DNA of 64,000 nt from Achatina immaculata (lineage: Eukaryota > Mollusca > Gastropoda > Stylommatophora > Achatinidae): contig CM019719.1 of the NCBI GenBank assembly GCA_009760885.1, forward strand, positions 23,290,084 to 23,354,083, given 5' to 3'. The notes under the pieces are model-generated. The model did no database searches. It was not told where the DNA came from and was given only the letters and a program-made list of their open reading frames with translations. Below, in pieces: positions 21,395 through 31,755 of this stretch. Each line of letters begins with the position of its first letter. Position 1 is the stretch's first letter. Made by a program: the position numbers and the translations under genes.

Positions 21395-22030
21395 CCACAT
21401 GTCTAGGCCTCTAGTTTAGGTAGTTTCAACATGATTTTATGGCCAGACCTCGTTTATGTAGATTCAGCATGGCCAGATCTCAAGTTCAAGTAATTTTAGT
21501 ATGGCTAGACCTCAAGTTCATGTAGATGCAGCATGGCCAGACCTCAAGTTCGGGTAATTTCAGCATGGCCAGACCCCAAGTTCAGGTACTTTTAACATGG
21601 CCAGACCTTAAGTTCAGATAATTTCAACATGGCCAAACCTCAAGTTAGTCACTTTCAGCATAGCTAAACATCAAGTTCATGTAATTTCAATATGGCTAGA
21701 CATCAAGTTCAGGTAGGTTTAACATGGCTTGACCTCAAGTTCAGATACTTTCAGCATGTCTAAACATCAAGTTGATGTACATGTTTTTCAACACAGTGAG
21801 GCCTCAAGTTAAGGTAGGTTTAACATGGCTATACCTCAAATTCAGATAGGTTTAACGTGGTTTGATATGGCTAGACCTCGAGTTCAGGTAAGTTTAACAT
21901 GGTTTAACAAGGCTAGATCTCGAGTTCAGGTAGGTTTAACATGGCCAGACCTCAATTTCAGGTAAGTTTAACATGGTTTAACATGGCTAGACCTCGAGTT
22001 CAGGTAGGTTTAACATGGCGAGGCCCATGT
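21395..22030. repeat. 32-bp minisatellite in duplication copy 1
   Basis: About 20 diverged units of ATGGCTAGACCTCAAGTTCA then GGTAGGTTTAAC. Repeated as 23357-23990 by the larger duplication. Confidence 0.9.
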
Positions 22031-22242
22031 TCTGGTAGTTTCGGCACAGTTAATCTAATCACATTCGGCGAATCACCCATAGGATAGTTAGACACAAACA
22101 TACAGACAGCTGAAGACAAACATACGGGGTAGTTAAAGACAGAAAATCGAAATGTCATAAAATAACAAACGGACAATCAAAGACAGTCATACGGATAGTC
22201 AAACATGCAAACAGACGTCCCAGTACACTGACAGATCTAAAG

Positions 22243-22466
22243 AGATGGATGGATGGATGGATGGATGGATGGATATATGGATGGATGGATGTACGGATGG
22301 ATGGATGGATATATGGATGGATGGATGGATGGATATATGGATGGATGGATGGATGGATATATGGATGGATGGATGGATATATGGATGGATGGATGGATGG
22401 ATGGATGGATGGATATATGGATGGATGGATGGATGGATGGATGTATGGATGGATGGATGGATGGAT
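22243..22466. repeat. (GGAT)n microsatellite in copy 2
   Basis: As at 20271-20484, with more ATAT interruptions. Confidence 0.97.
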
Positions 22467-22689
22467 TTTTTATGTAAAATTCTGAGAAGATTTTTTAAAA
22501 ATTTGAAAAGATCTTGTTAAAACTGAATACAAACATTAACAGTGTCCATGTATCTCCATGCTCACGCGCTAGAGTAAACTTATTTCTCCGAGTATATTCT
22601 TCCTCTAATTCTTGTGAAAATGTTGGCGTAATTATTTGTACAACATAATTTCAATTCCCGTGCCGATAAGCTTAAGAAGGAAAGACGAA

Positions 22690-22715
22690 TGTTGTTGTTG
22701 TTGTTGTTGTTGTTC
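22690..22715. repeat. (TTG)n microsatellite in copy 2
   Basis: About eight TTG units, half the length in copy 1. Confidence 0.95.
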
Positions 22716-22779
22716 GTTGGTATATAGAGAACTGGTGTGAACGCTTGTTTTGTTTATTTTTTTCGCCTCATTATTTTCA

Positions 22780-23146
22780 CTTTTTTTTTCCTTCTGGAGC
22801 TGCCATCTTGTCGTTCTCATGTTGTTTAATTTGAAATTATCTGCAGCTTTCATTATATCCATATAAAGTTCCCGTTTCCATGCTATCAAGGCATATACGG
22901 GATACGGTGATAGGCCCGTATTTCCAAGACCTTCGGCACGTGAAAGTCTGATGTGGCCCCAGTATCACACCTGACCGCATTTACCTTCCCAGGTTTCTCT
23001 GGTACCCATTTGTAGAAGCTGGGTGGACCCCGGGGTCTCTTCGACGTGTACCAGAAAAAAAAAAAAAATCCCACTTCTGAGACTTGAACCAGGTACCATC
23101 GGATTAGTAAACCCAGCGCCTAACCACTCAGCTAACCAGACCGCCA
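22780..23146 (-). mobile_element. SINE-3, copy 2 (by segmental duplication)
   Basis: Same element and same flanking ATTATTTTCA (22770-22779 and 23147-23156) as copy 1. It arose by the tandem duplication, not by a new insertion. The internal A run is 13-14 instead of 10-11. Confidence 0.8.
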
Positions 23147-23356
23147 ATTATTTTCATATGTTACCCGAAAAATGCTTTTTGTTTAAAGTCTTCTGTAGCA
23201 GTTTCCGTTATTTTGTATCATAAATTAAGTGATGGTGGAGAATTATAACTCTGCAATGTTCGTGTCATGTCTGTGTAATATTTGTCCATGTTCAGAATTT
23301 GCTGCATTCCTTTTATAAGTCATTGACATAAAAGTCCAGAAGGCTCGTCTAGTCTC

Positions 23357-23990
23357 CACATGTCTAGGCCTCTAGTTTAGGTAGTTTCAACATGATTTTA
23401 TGGCCAGACCTCGTTTATGTAGATTCAGCATGGCCAGATCTCAAGTTCAAGTAATTTTAGTATGGCTAGACCTCAAGTTCATGTAGATGCAGCATGGCCA
23501 GACCTCAAGTTCGGGTAATTTCAGCATGGCCAGACCCCAAGTTCAGGTACTTTTAACATGGCCAGACCTTAAGTTCAGATAATTTCAACATGGCCAAACC
23601 TCAAGTTAGTCACTTTCAGCATAGCTAAACATCAAGTTCATGTAATTTCAATATGGCTAGACATCAAGTTCAGGTAGGTTTAACATGGCTTGACCTCAAG
23701 TTCAGATACTTTCAGCATGTCTAAACATCAAGTTGATGTACATGTTTTTCAACACAGTGAGGCCTCAAGTTAAGGTAGGTTTAACATGGCTATACCTCAA
23801 ATTCAGATAGGTTTAACGTGGTTTGATATGGCTAGACCTCGAGTTCAGGTAAGTTTAACATGGTTTAACAAGGCTAGATCTCGAGTTCAGGTAGGTTTAA
23901 CATGGCCAGACCTCAATTTCAGGTAAGTTTAACATGGTTTAACATGGCTAGACCTCGAGTTCAGGTAGGTTTAACATGGCGAGGCCCATG
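23357..23990. repeat. 32-bp minisatellite in duplication copy 2
   Basis: Counterpart of 21395-22030. The units appear unchanged relative to copy 1. Confidence 0.9.
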
Positions 23991-24041
23991 TTCTGGTAGT
24001 TTCGGCACAGTTAATCTAATCACATTCGGCGAATCACCCAT

Positions 24042-24777
24042 CTGTCATGCACATGAAGTGAATGATATTTCAAAATGAAGCAACATTTTTAAAATTCATT
24101 TTAAAATCGCACAGGAATCTCATTTTTAAAACACATTTTATAACATACATCACAGATTTAAAAGCCGCTAAAAGGAACTAAAGTTTCTTCCGCATTTACT
24201 CAGAATTCTTTTTTTTTTCCGCAGACTGATAACTTTCGTTCTACGTCGCTATATTTTTTTACATATGTGTATGTGGATATGTTGGCCGCTTGTTTGATTT
24301 CCTAGTGGAAGAAGCCCTAATTAGCTCTCCCATTTGATTTAAGCAACTGGGCGAGCACAGTTTAATCTAGTTAAATAATTCTAAAAATTGATCTGACATT
24401 TTTAGTCGTCTTCAAGAACATCCACCCAGCTGTGACTGATTTCAAGCATCACTGGAAGTAGATAACCGAATACAAAAATAGACCGAATGACGTATTTGCG
24501 TGGTTTCTTTTTGTTTTTAAATTTCTCCCCCCAGCCAAAAAAGAAAAAAAAAATAAGTCGATAGCGCTAGTTCCAAGACAAGAAATGATGACGTCTCTGA
24601 TGAAGTTTCAGTTTTTCTCTTTCATTTTCTTTTTGTTCCATTCGTTTTTTGTCTGGTTTTGTTTACGTTTGGTCTCTGGCAATCCGTGTCAGACTTTACG
24701 TAAATATGGACGATTGTTGTGGAACTCTGAGAATATGCAAAAATTGTGAACATAAACTGGTTTTATTTAGGGATATA
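24042..24777. other. Stretch without recognised features
   Basis: Non-repetitive AT-rich DNA. No coding frame with a family motif. Confidence 0.5.
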
Positions 24778-24838
24778 GTGTAGAGGAGATCGGAGCACCT
24801 ATGGACGTGTCAGGAGTGCAGTGATGATGATGATGATC
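24778..24838 (+). pseudogene. Possible G-like LINE tail
   Basis: TGTAGAGGAGATC resembles TGTGAGAGGAGATC of the G family, and the stretch ends GTGATGATGATGATGATC like the G tail. Too short for certainty. Confidence 0.3.
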
Positions 24839-24844
24839 CATCTA

Positions 24845-24903
24845 TAACATAACATAACATAACATAAAAAACATAACATAACACAACATAACATAACACA
24901 CTA
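24845..24903. repeat. (ATAAC)n microsatellite
   Basis: About ten CATAA units with small interruptions. Confidence 0.9.
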
Positions 24904-25049
24904 CTAGAAAGATATTCATTCATTGAATAGACAAACCAAGGACAGGAAGCTGTGGAGGGAGGTAATCACGCCAGCGCGGAATCATTCAGAGCAACGTCGA
25001 GGGAAATAAGGACTCATCATCCTTCAGAGTTCATGATTTCCAACCTGTT

Positions 25050-25375
25050 TTCTATTTCCACAGAGGAAGCGTTTGTGGTCTTCTATTTCCACAGAGGAAG
25101 CGTTTGTGGTCTTCTATTTCCACAGAGGAAGCGTTTGTGGTCTTCTATTTCCACAGAGGAAGCGTTTATGGTCTTCTATTTCCACAGAGGAAACTTTTAT
25201 GGTCTTCTATTTCCACAAAGGAAACTTTTATGGTCTTCAATTTCCACAAAGGAAACGTTTGTGGACTTTTATTTCCACAAATGAAACGTTTAGGGTCTTA
25301 TTTTTCCACAAAGGAAACGTTTGTGGTCTTCTATTTCCACAAAGGAAACTTTTATGGTCTTCTATTACAACAAAG
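25050..25375. repeat. 31-bp minisatellite
   Basis: About ten units of TTTCCACAGAGGAAGCGTTT then GTGGTCTTCTA. Left units carry CAGAGG and right units CAAAGG, so variants are ordered along the array. Confidence 0.93.
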
Positions 25376-25851
25376 TCGAGAATTTACTGGCCATTAAGAA
25401 TCGTCTGAAAGTAGTCAATCTTGTAATTGCCAAGCTTTTCTTGTATTTGATTAACATGGCTGTGTCTGGCCGGTTGGCATTTCCAGTTTTGTTTGAAAGT
25501 GTTGTCTTACTCTTGTATTGTCTCTCTGAATAGCAGAAAACCGACGAGATAAAACAAAAAGTGGAAGAAAATGTGGAAGACAAGACTCCGAACTCGAGAA
25601 AAGCAGACAAAATTAAACTTTCCGCGGTGTTCTAAACTACAGAGTAATTCCAGGATTTCGTCGTGAGAGATCTTTGTGGAAATGTTTTGGGGAAAAAAAC
25701 TGAAACAATCCCCCCCCTCCAGATATTTGAAGAGCAAATGTCCCTCATCTGAACCAGGCACCTGGTGGAACGATCTTTGTTCTCCTGGACTAGGAATGAA
25801 CTGGAAGCCTACAACATGGACGGATAAATAATTTACATCACCAACGTCACT
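25376..25851. other. Stretch without recognised features
   Basis: Short frames on both strands with no recognisable motif. Confidence 0.45.
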
Positions 25852-26560
25852 ATCTCTCACTCATTCCCTGCCTCTCACTCATTCCCTGCCTCTTACTCAT
25901 TCCCTGCCTCTCACTCATTCCCTGCCTCTTACTCATTCCCTGCCTCTCACTCATTCCCTGCCTCTTACTCATTCTTTGCCTCATTGCCTGCTTCTTACTC
26001 ATTCCCTGCCTCTCACTCATTCCCTGCCTCTCACTCATTCCCTGCCTCTTACTCATTCCCTGCCTCTCACTCATTCCCTGCCTCTTACTCATTCCCTGCC
26101 TTTCACTCATTCCCTGCCTCTCACTCATTCCCTGCCTCTCACTCATTCCCTGCCTCTCACTCATTCCCTGCCTCTTACTCATTCCCTGCCTCTCACTCAT
26201 TCCCTGTCTCTCACTCATTCCCTGTTTCTCACTCATTTCCTGCCTCTTACTCATTCCCTGCCTCTTACTCATTCCTTGCCTCTTACTCATTCCCTGCCTC
26301 TTACTCATTCCCTGCCTCTCACTCATTCCCTGCCTTTCACTCATTCCCTGCCTCTTACTCATTCCTTGCCTCTTACTCATTCCCTGCCTCTTACTCATTC
26401 CCTGCCTCTCACTCATTCCCTGCCTCTCACTCATTTCCTGCCTCTTACTCATTCCCTGCTTCTCACTTATTTCCTGCCTCTCACTCATTCCCTGCCTCTT
26501 ACTCATTCCTTGCCTCTCACTCATTCCCTGCCTCTCACTCATTCCCTGTCTCTCATTCAA
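25852..26560. repeat. 18-bp minisatellite, open on both strands
   Basis: About 39 units of CCTCTCACTCATTCCCTG. Because the unit is six codons long, minus-strand and plus-strand frames stay open for 200-255 codons (repeated MSERQG on minus, THSLPL and SFPASH on plus). Nothing else suggests a gene: no flanking coding sequence and no conserved N- or C-terminal domain. Confidence 0.93.
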
Positions 26561-26740
26561 GTCTTTTTTTTCTAGTAAATTGAAAGAACAACAACAACAA
26601 CAAAAAAGAGGAAACAAAATAAAATAAAACGTAGAAAATTTGGAGGGGAAGAATATTGAGAAAGATTTGCGTCAGAGAAAGAGTGAAAATGAACACACAA
26701 GTTGGCTGTTTCTTTTGTCTGCTTTATTTATGCTTTTACT

Positions 26741-26995
26741 ATGTCGTCTGAGTAGTGGAATGATTAGTGGACCAGCCTCTCTTGGGAAAGCTCGGGGGTT
26801 CAAATCCGGCCGGAGGCACCCCAGTCACACAGCTGTAGAAATTGGTACTCGACTTCTTCTGGAGTTGGGGAAGGAAAGGCGGCCAGGCGTGATACTGACC
26901 ATGTCACCCTCTAGTGTACTGACAGGTCAAGGAAATATGGGCACTAACACCATATCCCTATGTGCCTCTAAGGCATGACAGGATTACCTTTACCT
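26741..26995 (+). mobile_element. SINE-V copy
   Basis: Degenerate head TCTGAGTAGTGGAATGATTAG, B box GGGGGTTCAAATCC, then a well-kept body and end AGGCATGACAGGATTACCTT. A second, headless copy follows directly. Confidence 0.87.
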
Positions 26996-27180
26996 TACCT
27001 CTCTTGGGGAAGGTCGGTGGTTCGAATCCGGCAGGAGGCACCCCAGTCACCCAGCTGTAGAAACGGGAACCTGATCACATCACTCTCTAGTGTGATGGCA
27101 GGTTAAGGAAAATATGGACACTAAGCACAATACAGCCTACCTGTCTCCACGTCATGATAGGTCTACCTTTACCTTGCCTT
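26996..27180 (+). mobile_element. SINE-V second copy, 5'-truncated
   Basis: Starts inside the head (CTCTTGGGGAAGGTCGGTGG) with B box GTGGTTCGAATCC, loses about 40 bp of mid-body and ends TACCTTTACCTTGCC. Joined directly to the preceding copy as a dimer. Confidence 0.8.
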
Positions 27181-27199
27181 TATCAACAGACATGTTGTT

Positions 27200-27232
27200 C
27201 TTTCTTTCTTTCTTTCTTTCTTTTGTAGAGGA
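27200..27232. repeat. (TTTC)n microsatellite
   Basis: Eight TTTC units between two SINE fragments. Confidence 0.9.
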
Positions 27233-27342
27233 ATGACGATCCATTTCTACAGTTTGGCGACAGGGACGCTTCCGCCCGGATTCGAACCACCCAACTTCGT
27301 CATGAGACTATTGCACTACACAGTTCGCCACCAGGTTCCCGC
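27233..27342 (-). mobile_element. SINE-V head fragment
   Basis: On the minus strand GGTGGCGAACTGTGTAGTGC (A box) and GGTGGTTCGAATCCGGGC (B box), then CTGTAGAAATGG. It lacks the 3' body. Confidence 0.7.
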
Positions 27343-27390
27343 ATGCATCTCTATTGCCGCTAGTGATGTTTGCAGTCCTGTGTCTGTTGT

Positions 27391-27872
27391 TGATTCACTT
27401 CCATAGACCCAGGAAGATTCCCTATATTATATGATTCACTTCTATAGACCAAGGAAGATTCACTATAGTATATGATTCACTTTTATAGAACAAGAAAGAT
27501 TCACTATAGTATATTATTCACTTTTATATTAGGAAGATTCACTATACTATATGATTCACTTCTATAGACCAAGGAAGATTCACTATAGTGTATGATTCAC
27601 TTTTATAGAACAAGGAAGATTCACTATAGTATATGATTCGCTTCCATAGACCACGGAAGATTCACTATACTATATGATTCACTTCTATAGACCAAGGAAG
27701 ATTCACTATACTATGATTCACTTCTATAGACCAAGGAAGATTCACTATAGTATATGATTCACTTTTATAGAACAAGGAAGATTCACTATAGTATATGATT
27801 CGCTTCCATAGACCACGGAAGATTCACTATAGTATATGATTCACTTCCATAGACCACGGAAGATTCACTACA
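27391..27872. repeat. 41-bp minisatellite
   Basis: About eleven units of GATTCACTTCTATAGACCAA then GGAAGATTCACTATAGTATAT. Two unit types (CTTCTATAGACC and CTTTTATAGAAC) alternate, suggesting higher-order copying. Confidence 0.92.
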
Positions 27873-28033
27873 ATACTTTAGAACAAACTGATTTTCCTGG
27901 CTGTCAGTTATACACATGCCGCATACAACACGTTTTCCTTACTTCTGAATGTTGTTGTTATCTGGTATATTCTGTTCTTCATATCAGATGTACATAGGGG
28001 AGAAAGATGCTTTCCTCTCGCTTTGGCAATCAG

Positions 28034-28322
28034 TGACTTATAACTGACATGCCAGCGTTAGGGTTGGCGACTCATAGCTGACATGCCCGAGTTAGGGTTG
28101 GCGACTCATAGCTGACATGCCAGCGTTAGGGTTGGCGACTCATAGCTAACATGCCAGCGTTAGGGTTGGCGATTCATAGCTGACATGCCAACGTTAGGGT
28201 TGGCGACTCATAGCTGACATGCCAGCGTTAGGGTTGGCGACTTATAACTGATATGCCAGCGTTAGGGTTGGCGACTTATAACTGACATGCCAGCGTCAGG
28301 GTTGGCGACTCATAGCTGACAG
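28034..28322. repeat. 34-bp minisatellite, left array
   Basis: About eight units of TAGCTGACATGCCAGCGTTA then GGGTTGGCGACTCA. It ends directly at an R313 copy (28323). The second array (29945-30300) uses the same unit. Confidence 0.92.
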
Positions 28323-28510
28323 GGCAGCCTCCTTATGGTGGTAGAGTCTTCTAAAGAAGTACTGCACACTCCCTGCTTTTTAGCCCCACTTCGGGACTGA
28401 AAAAAAACATAACTGCCAAGGCCCGCTTCCAATCCGACACGATGTTGTGCTTCAGCATCCTCAGTGCATCAGCTGCAAAGAACACAAGCTCTCGGTTCCA
28501 AGGAGATAAA
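28323..28510 (-). repeat. R313 dispersed repeat, partial copy
   Basis: On the minus strand: TTTGCAGCTGATGCACTGAG, AAGCACAACATCGTGTCGGA, CAGTCCCGAAGTGGG, CTTTAGAAGACTC, matching 50080-50260 and 53263-53575. A 69-codon frame here is a chance reading. Confidence 0.75.
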
Positions 28511-28615
28511 AGAAGTAGATGGATTAGGCGTACATTTCTGATCTTACTAACGTAATCCATGTATCTGTTTGAAGGTTGTTCTGTGTACTGCGATCTATTC
28601 TTCGTATCAGCTGTA

Positions 28616-29894
28616 CGAGGGTTGATTGATAAGTTCTCGGCATAAGGTACAAATACTTGAAATACACAGTTGATATTAGGTGCATTTGTAGATCAGGTTA
28701 ATGTAAGATTAAACACTAAGTTTCAAGAAATTAACTGCAAAAAAATCTTTTTTTTTTTTACAGGCTACTGAAGTGGCAAGGGGTTGCAGAAATTGAGAAA
28801 ATGGATAAAATTTCTCATCGAGCAGTCATTCGCTACCTCTGCATCAAGGGCTTATCATCAAAGGATATCCATGAGGATATGGTAGAGACTCTAGGTGAAT
28901 GTGCCCCTTCATACAGTACAGTGAAGAAATGGGTAGCTCAATTCAAACATGGAAGGGAGAGTCTGGAAGATGATCCCCGTCCAGGAAGACCAAGAACGGT
29001 AACCACCGTTGAAACCACCGGCAGAATCTATGACATGATAATGGAGGATGGACGACTAACTGAGTGGTACATTGCTACTGAGTTGGGCATCTCCCAGAAA
29101 CGTGTTCATGCCATTATTCACAATGATCTTCAAATGACAAAGGTCTCTGCTTGATGAGTCCCGAAACTTCTTGGAGCTGATCACAAACGGCAGTGTCTCA
29201 ACATGTCAAGAGACAGTCTTGGCCATTTTCCTGCAGATCCTGAAAAGTTTCTTCAGCAATTTGTGACTATGGATGAGACTTGGGTTCATCATTTTCAATC
29301 AGAAACCAAGGAACAGTCAAAGCAGTGGAAACATCATGGATCCCCACCTCCAAAGAAAGCAAGGGTGGTTCTGTCTGCAGGCAAAATGATGGCTTCTGTC
29401 TTTTGGGATTCAGACGGTGTACTATTGGTAGACTGTCTTCAAAAGGGCAGAACGGTCACCGGGGCCTATTACGTTAATCTTGTGAAGCAACTGTGGGTCA
29501 AATTGAAGGAAAATCGTCGAGGGAAATTGACGAGAGGAGTTATCTTTCATCAAGACAATGTTCCAGTTCACAAGTCGGCGGTGGCAATGGGTGCCATTCA
29601 TGAATGCGGCTTCCAGCTTTTTTAACATCCTCCTTATTCCCCACATTTGGCCCCTTCAGACTATTACCTGTTTACCAAACTCAAAAAAGGAGCTCAGTTG
29701 TCGGAAATGTGGTTCAGATAATGGCATCATTCATGCTGTAGATCACTTTCTACTGGCACAAGATGCTGACTTTTACAAAGAAGGAATCCGTATGCTCCAG
29801 GATCGCTAGGCTAAGTGTTGAGAAATAACCCAAAAAAGGTTGTCCACAAATAATCCGTTGTATCTTATGCCGAGAACTTATCAATCACCCCTCG
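28616..29894 (+). mobile_element. mariner transposon, inactive, 1,279 bp
   Basis: The ends are inverted repeats: CGAGGGTTGATTGATAAGTT at the left, and reversed CGAGGGGTGATTGATAAGTT at the right, continuing CTCGGCATAAGRTACAA (37 bp, two mismatches). TA lies on both sides (28614-28615 and 29895-29896), the mariner target. A related sequence without the element lies at 27977-28045 (ATCAGATGTACATAGGG), showing the unoccupied site. Length is normal for the family. Confidence 0.96.
28801..29821 (+). pseudogene. mariner transposase, D,D34D type, disabled
   Basis: Begins MDKISHRAVIRYLC, followed by two helix-turn-helix regions (about residues 1-115) that bind the inverted repeats, then the catalytic domain. 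Aspartates are at MDETW (~158), FHQDN (~252) and APSD (~287). The last two are separated by 34 residues, the mariner signature. Damage: two adjacent TGA stops at 29152-29157 where the WVP motif should be, TAA at 29623-29625, a one-base shift in the A run near 29683-29690, and TAG at 29807-29809 just before the natural end. All three catalytic positions survive, so decay is recent to moderate. Confidence 0.95.
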
Positions 29895-29944
29895 TACATA
29901 GGGACGAAGATGCTGTTGGATCGATTTAGCAATCAGCGACTCTC

Positions 29945-30300
29945 TCGTAGCTGACATTCCAGCGTCAGGGTTGGCGACTCATAGCTGACATGCCAGCGAC
30001 AGGACTGACGACTCATAGCTGACATTCCAGCGTCAGGGTTGGCGACTCATAGCTGACATGCCAGCGTCAGGGTTGGCGACTCATAGCTGACATTCCAGTG
30101 TCAGGGTTGACGACTCATAGCTGACATGCCAGCGTTAGGGTTGGCGACTCATACCTGACATTCCAGCGTCAGGGCTGACGACTCATAGCTGACATGCCAG
30201 CGTTAGGGTTGGCGACTCATACCTGACATTCCAGCGTTAGGGTTGGCGACTCATAGCTGACATGCCAGCGTTAGGGTTGGCGACTCATAACTGACATGCA
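29945..30300. repeat. 34-bp minisatellite, right array
   Basis: About ten units of CTGACATTCCAGCGTCAGGG then TTGGCGACTCATAG. Same family as 28034-28322, with ATTCC and CGTCAGG variants more frequent. Confidence 0.92.
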
Positions 30301-30329
30301 TACAGGTGGCTGCATTTAGCTGGCGCCTT

Positions 30330-30415
30330 CTTTCCCGATACAACCATTGTTTCTGTGTTCTTGTTATTCGGAGATTGTACTTTCTTCTCACTTTCTTTCA
30401 CTATAACGTCTAATC
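30330..30415 (-). pseudogene. Small RT-like LINE fragment
   Basis: The minus strand reads VKESEKKVQSPNNKNTETMV, aligning with [20 protein letters not shown] of the G family. It is isolated and short. Confidence 0.5.
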
Positions 30416-30423
30416 ACTGTTGG

Positions 30424-30615
30424 GGACTAAGTCTTGGCTAATAGGATTACATGGTCTGCACATACAGTAGATTGTTTACTCATGGAATCACGAGAAGGCC
30501 CGAAAAAAAGAGAAATTCTACAGGGAATCACCTCAGAAGTAAACAGCCTCTCAGCATCAACAAAAGAGGCCCTACAGTGGATACCCTCCCACTGAGGTAT
30601 AGCAAGGAATGAGAG
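30424..30615 (+). pseudogene. RNase H LINE, 5' part of an interrupted copy
   Basis: Ends ALQWIPSH, a stop, then GIARNERV, the HCGI.GNE.AD motif that closes LINE RNase H domains. The duplicated 18 bp TATAGCAAGGAATGAGAG (30598-30615) marks where the Penelope-like element entered. The frame continues at 32379. Confidence 0.75.
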
Positions 30616-30740
30616 TAACACAATAATTAGTGTATAAGTATACAACTATACACGAAGCACTGCAGTAAAGCTGTGATACTAGAATGTATAAAACAGGAAA
30701 AAGTAGGAGCAGCTTTATTACTCAACGATTACAAAGTTGT

Positions 30741-30767
30741 GACGTTTCGGCGTGAGCCTTAATCATA
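30741..30767 (-). ncRNA. Hammerhead-ribozyme-like motif in the left Penelope arm
   Basis: Minus strand reads TATGATTAAGGCTCACGCC then GAAACGTC. It fits a decayed hammerhead core: TGATTA for CTGATGA, stem II GGC-TCAC-GCC, GAAA, and a GTC cleavage triplet. Penelope-like elements of animals are known to carry hammerheads in their terminal repeats. Stem I partners were not established, so activity is unproven. Confidence 0.5.
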
Positions 30768-31107
30768 CAAAAACATACAGGACGAAGAAGTAGAGAGAGG
30801 AGATAAAGTATAGATTCACATGAATACTATTTACTTAGCTGTAAATTGTAAGGTGTGGCTTGTCCGGCGGTGTGTGTCAGGAATGGATTTAGTAGAACGT
30901 GGAGACTTTAAATAGAGACCTGTGACATGTGGTCGGTGGGTTGTAACTGGGGGTGGTGGATGGGGAACCGGGGAAGGGAGAGAGAGTGTGTGATGCAATA
31001 TTGACCTAGCTAGGAGAAGTTGAAACAGATGATTGGGGAAGAGGGGTTGCAGAGTGATGCTGTGAGGAAGTTTGAAAAGTAAGAAGGGGTGGACTTTGTG
31101 GAGAATG

Positions 31108-31500
31108 TTACGTGTAACTAAACAGCGAGTTTAACCCATGTGGTTCCAGCGTCCCATAATTTTGAATGCAGCGGTTCTCAAGTGCCAGGCGGCTTGTGTC
31201 ATCTGCGTGACATTGTTTGATGGCTGTTACCAGAAAGTCAGATTTGCCTCTGTGGTTGGGGCCATTGAAATGATTTGGGACTGGTTTCGAAGCATGCTGG
31301 GCGATGTCGTACAGATGTTTTTGCATGCGGTCCCCTGATCTGAGGCCAGTCTCACCGATATATGTTATCCTGCATCTTTTGCAAACGATGACATATATCA
31401 CATTACGGTACTCGCATGTGAATCCCTTATGAAGGGTGAGGATAGTTTTGGGAATCGTGATTGTTTTCGTTTTTTCAAAATTATGGGACGCTGGAACCAC
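31108..31500 (-). CDS. GIY-YIG endonuclease domain of a Penelope-like element
   Basis: Uninterrupted 130-codon frame. VIYVI (34-38), the CKRC cysteine pair (40-43), TYIGETG (46-52), Arg58, His62, NHF (76-78), NHR (82-84) and the Glu of LALENR (105-110) fit the GIY-YIG nuclease with zinc-binding insertion typical of Penelope-like elements, which nicks target DNA for reverse transcription. The first eight residues (MVPASHNF) come from the inverted arm joined at about 31478, so the start is accidental and the real protein extended upstream with an RT domain now missing. It ends PHGLNSLFSYT at a natural stop. Confidence 0.88.
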   Translation of the reverse strand: MVPASHNFEKTKTITIPKTILTLHKGFTCEYRNVIYVIVCKRCRITYIGETGLRSGDRMQKHLYDIAQHASKPVPNHFNGPNHRGKSDFLVTAIKQCHADDTSRLALENRCIQNYGTLEPHGLNSLFSYT

Positions 31501-31755
31501 ATGGGTTAAACTCGCTGTTTAGTTACACGTAACATTCTCTTCAATCATTACAGTACCTCTCCACAAAGTCCACACCTTCTTCAAACTTCCTCACAGCATC
31601 ACTCTGCAACCCCTCTTCCCCAATCATCTGTTTCAACTTCTCCTAGCTAGGTCAATATTGCATCACACACTCTCTCTCCCTTCCCCGGTTCCCCATCCAC
31701 CATCCCCAGTTACAACCCACCGACCACATGTCACAGGTCTCTATTTAAAGTCTCC

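Larger units (their letters stand above)
20111..22080. repeat. 1.97-kb tandem duplication, copy 1
   Basis: From AGGATAGTTAGACACAAACA to GGCGAATCACCCAT, repeated directly at 22081-24041. All three junctions carry CAT (20108-20110, 22078-22080, 24039-24041), consistent with microhomology or unequal exchange. Contents: GGAT microsatellite, (TTG)n, SINE-3 and a 32-bp minisatellite. Confidence 0.95.
22081..24041. repeat. 1.97-kb tandem duplication, copy 2
   Basis: Same order as 20111-22080. Differences are microsatellite lengths, one A-run length and a handful of substitutions (for example CGTGTCATATC versus CGTGTCATGTC). Confidence 0.95.

Noticed and set aside
25850..26617. 255-codon minus-strand frame with repeated MSERQG, and 199-codon plus frames opposite
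   Set aside because: An 18-bp array leaves several frames open on both strands. There is no flanking coding sequence and no domain outside the repeat.
28034..30300. TTAGGGTT motifs as interstitial telomere
   Set aside because: They occur once per 34-bp unit (GCGTTAGGGTTGGCG), not as tandem TTAGGG.
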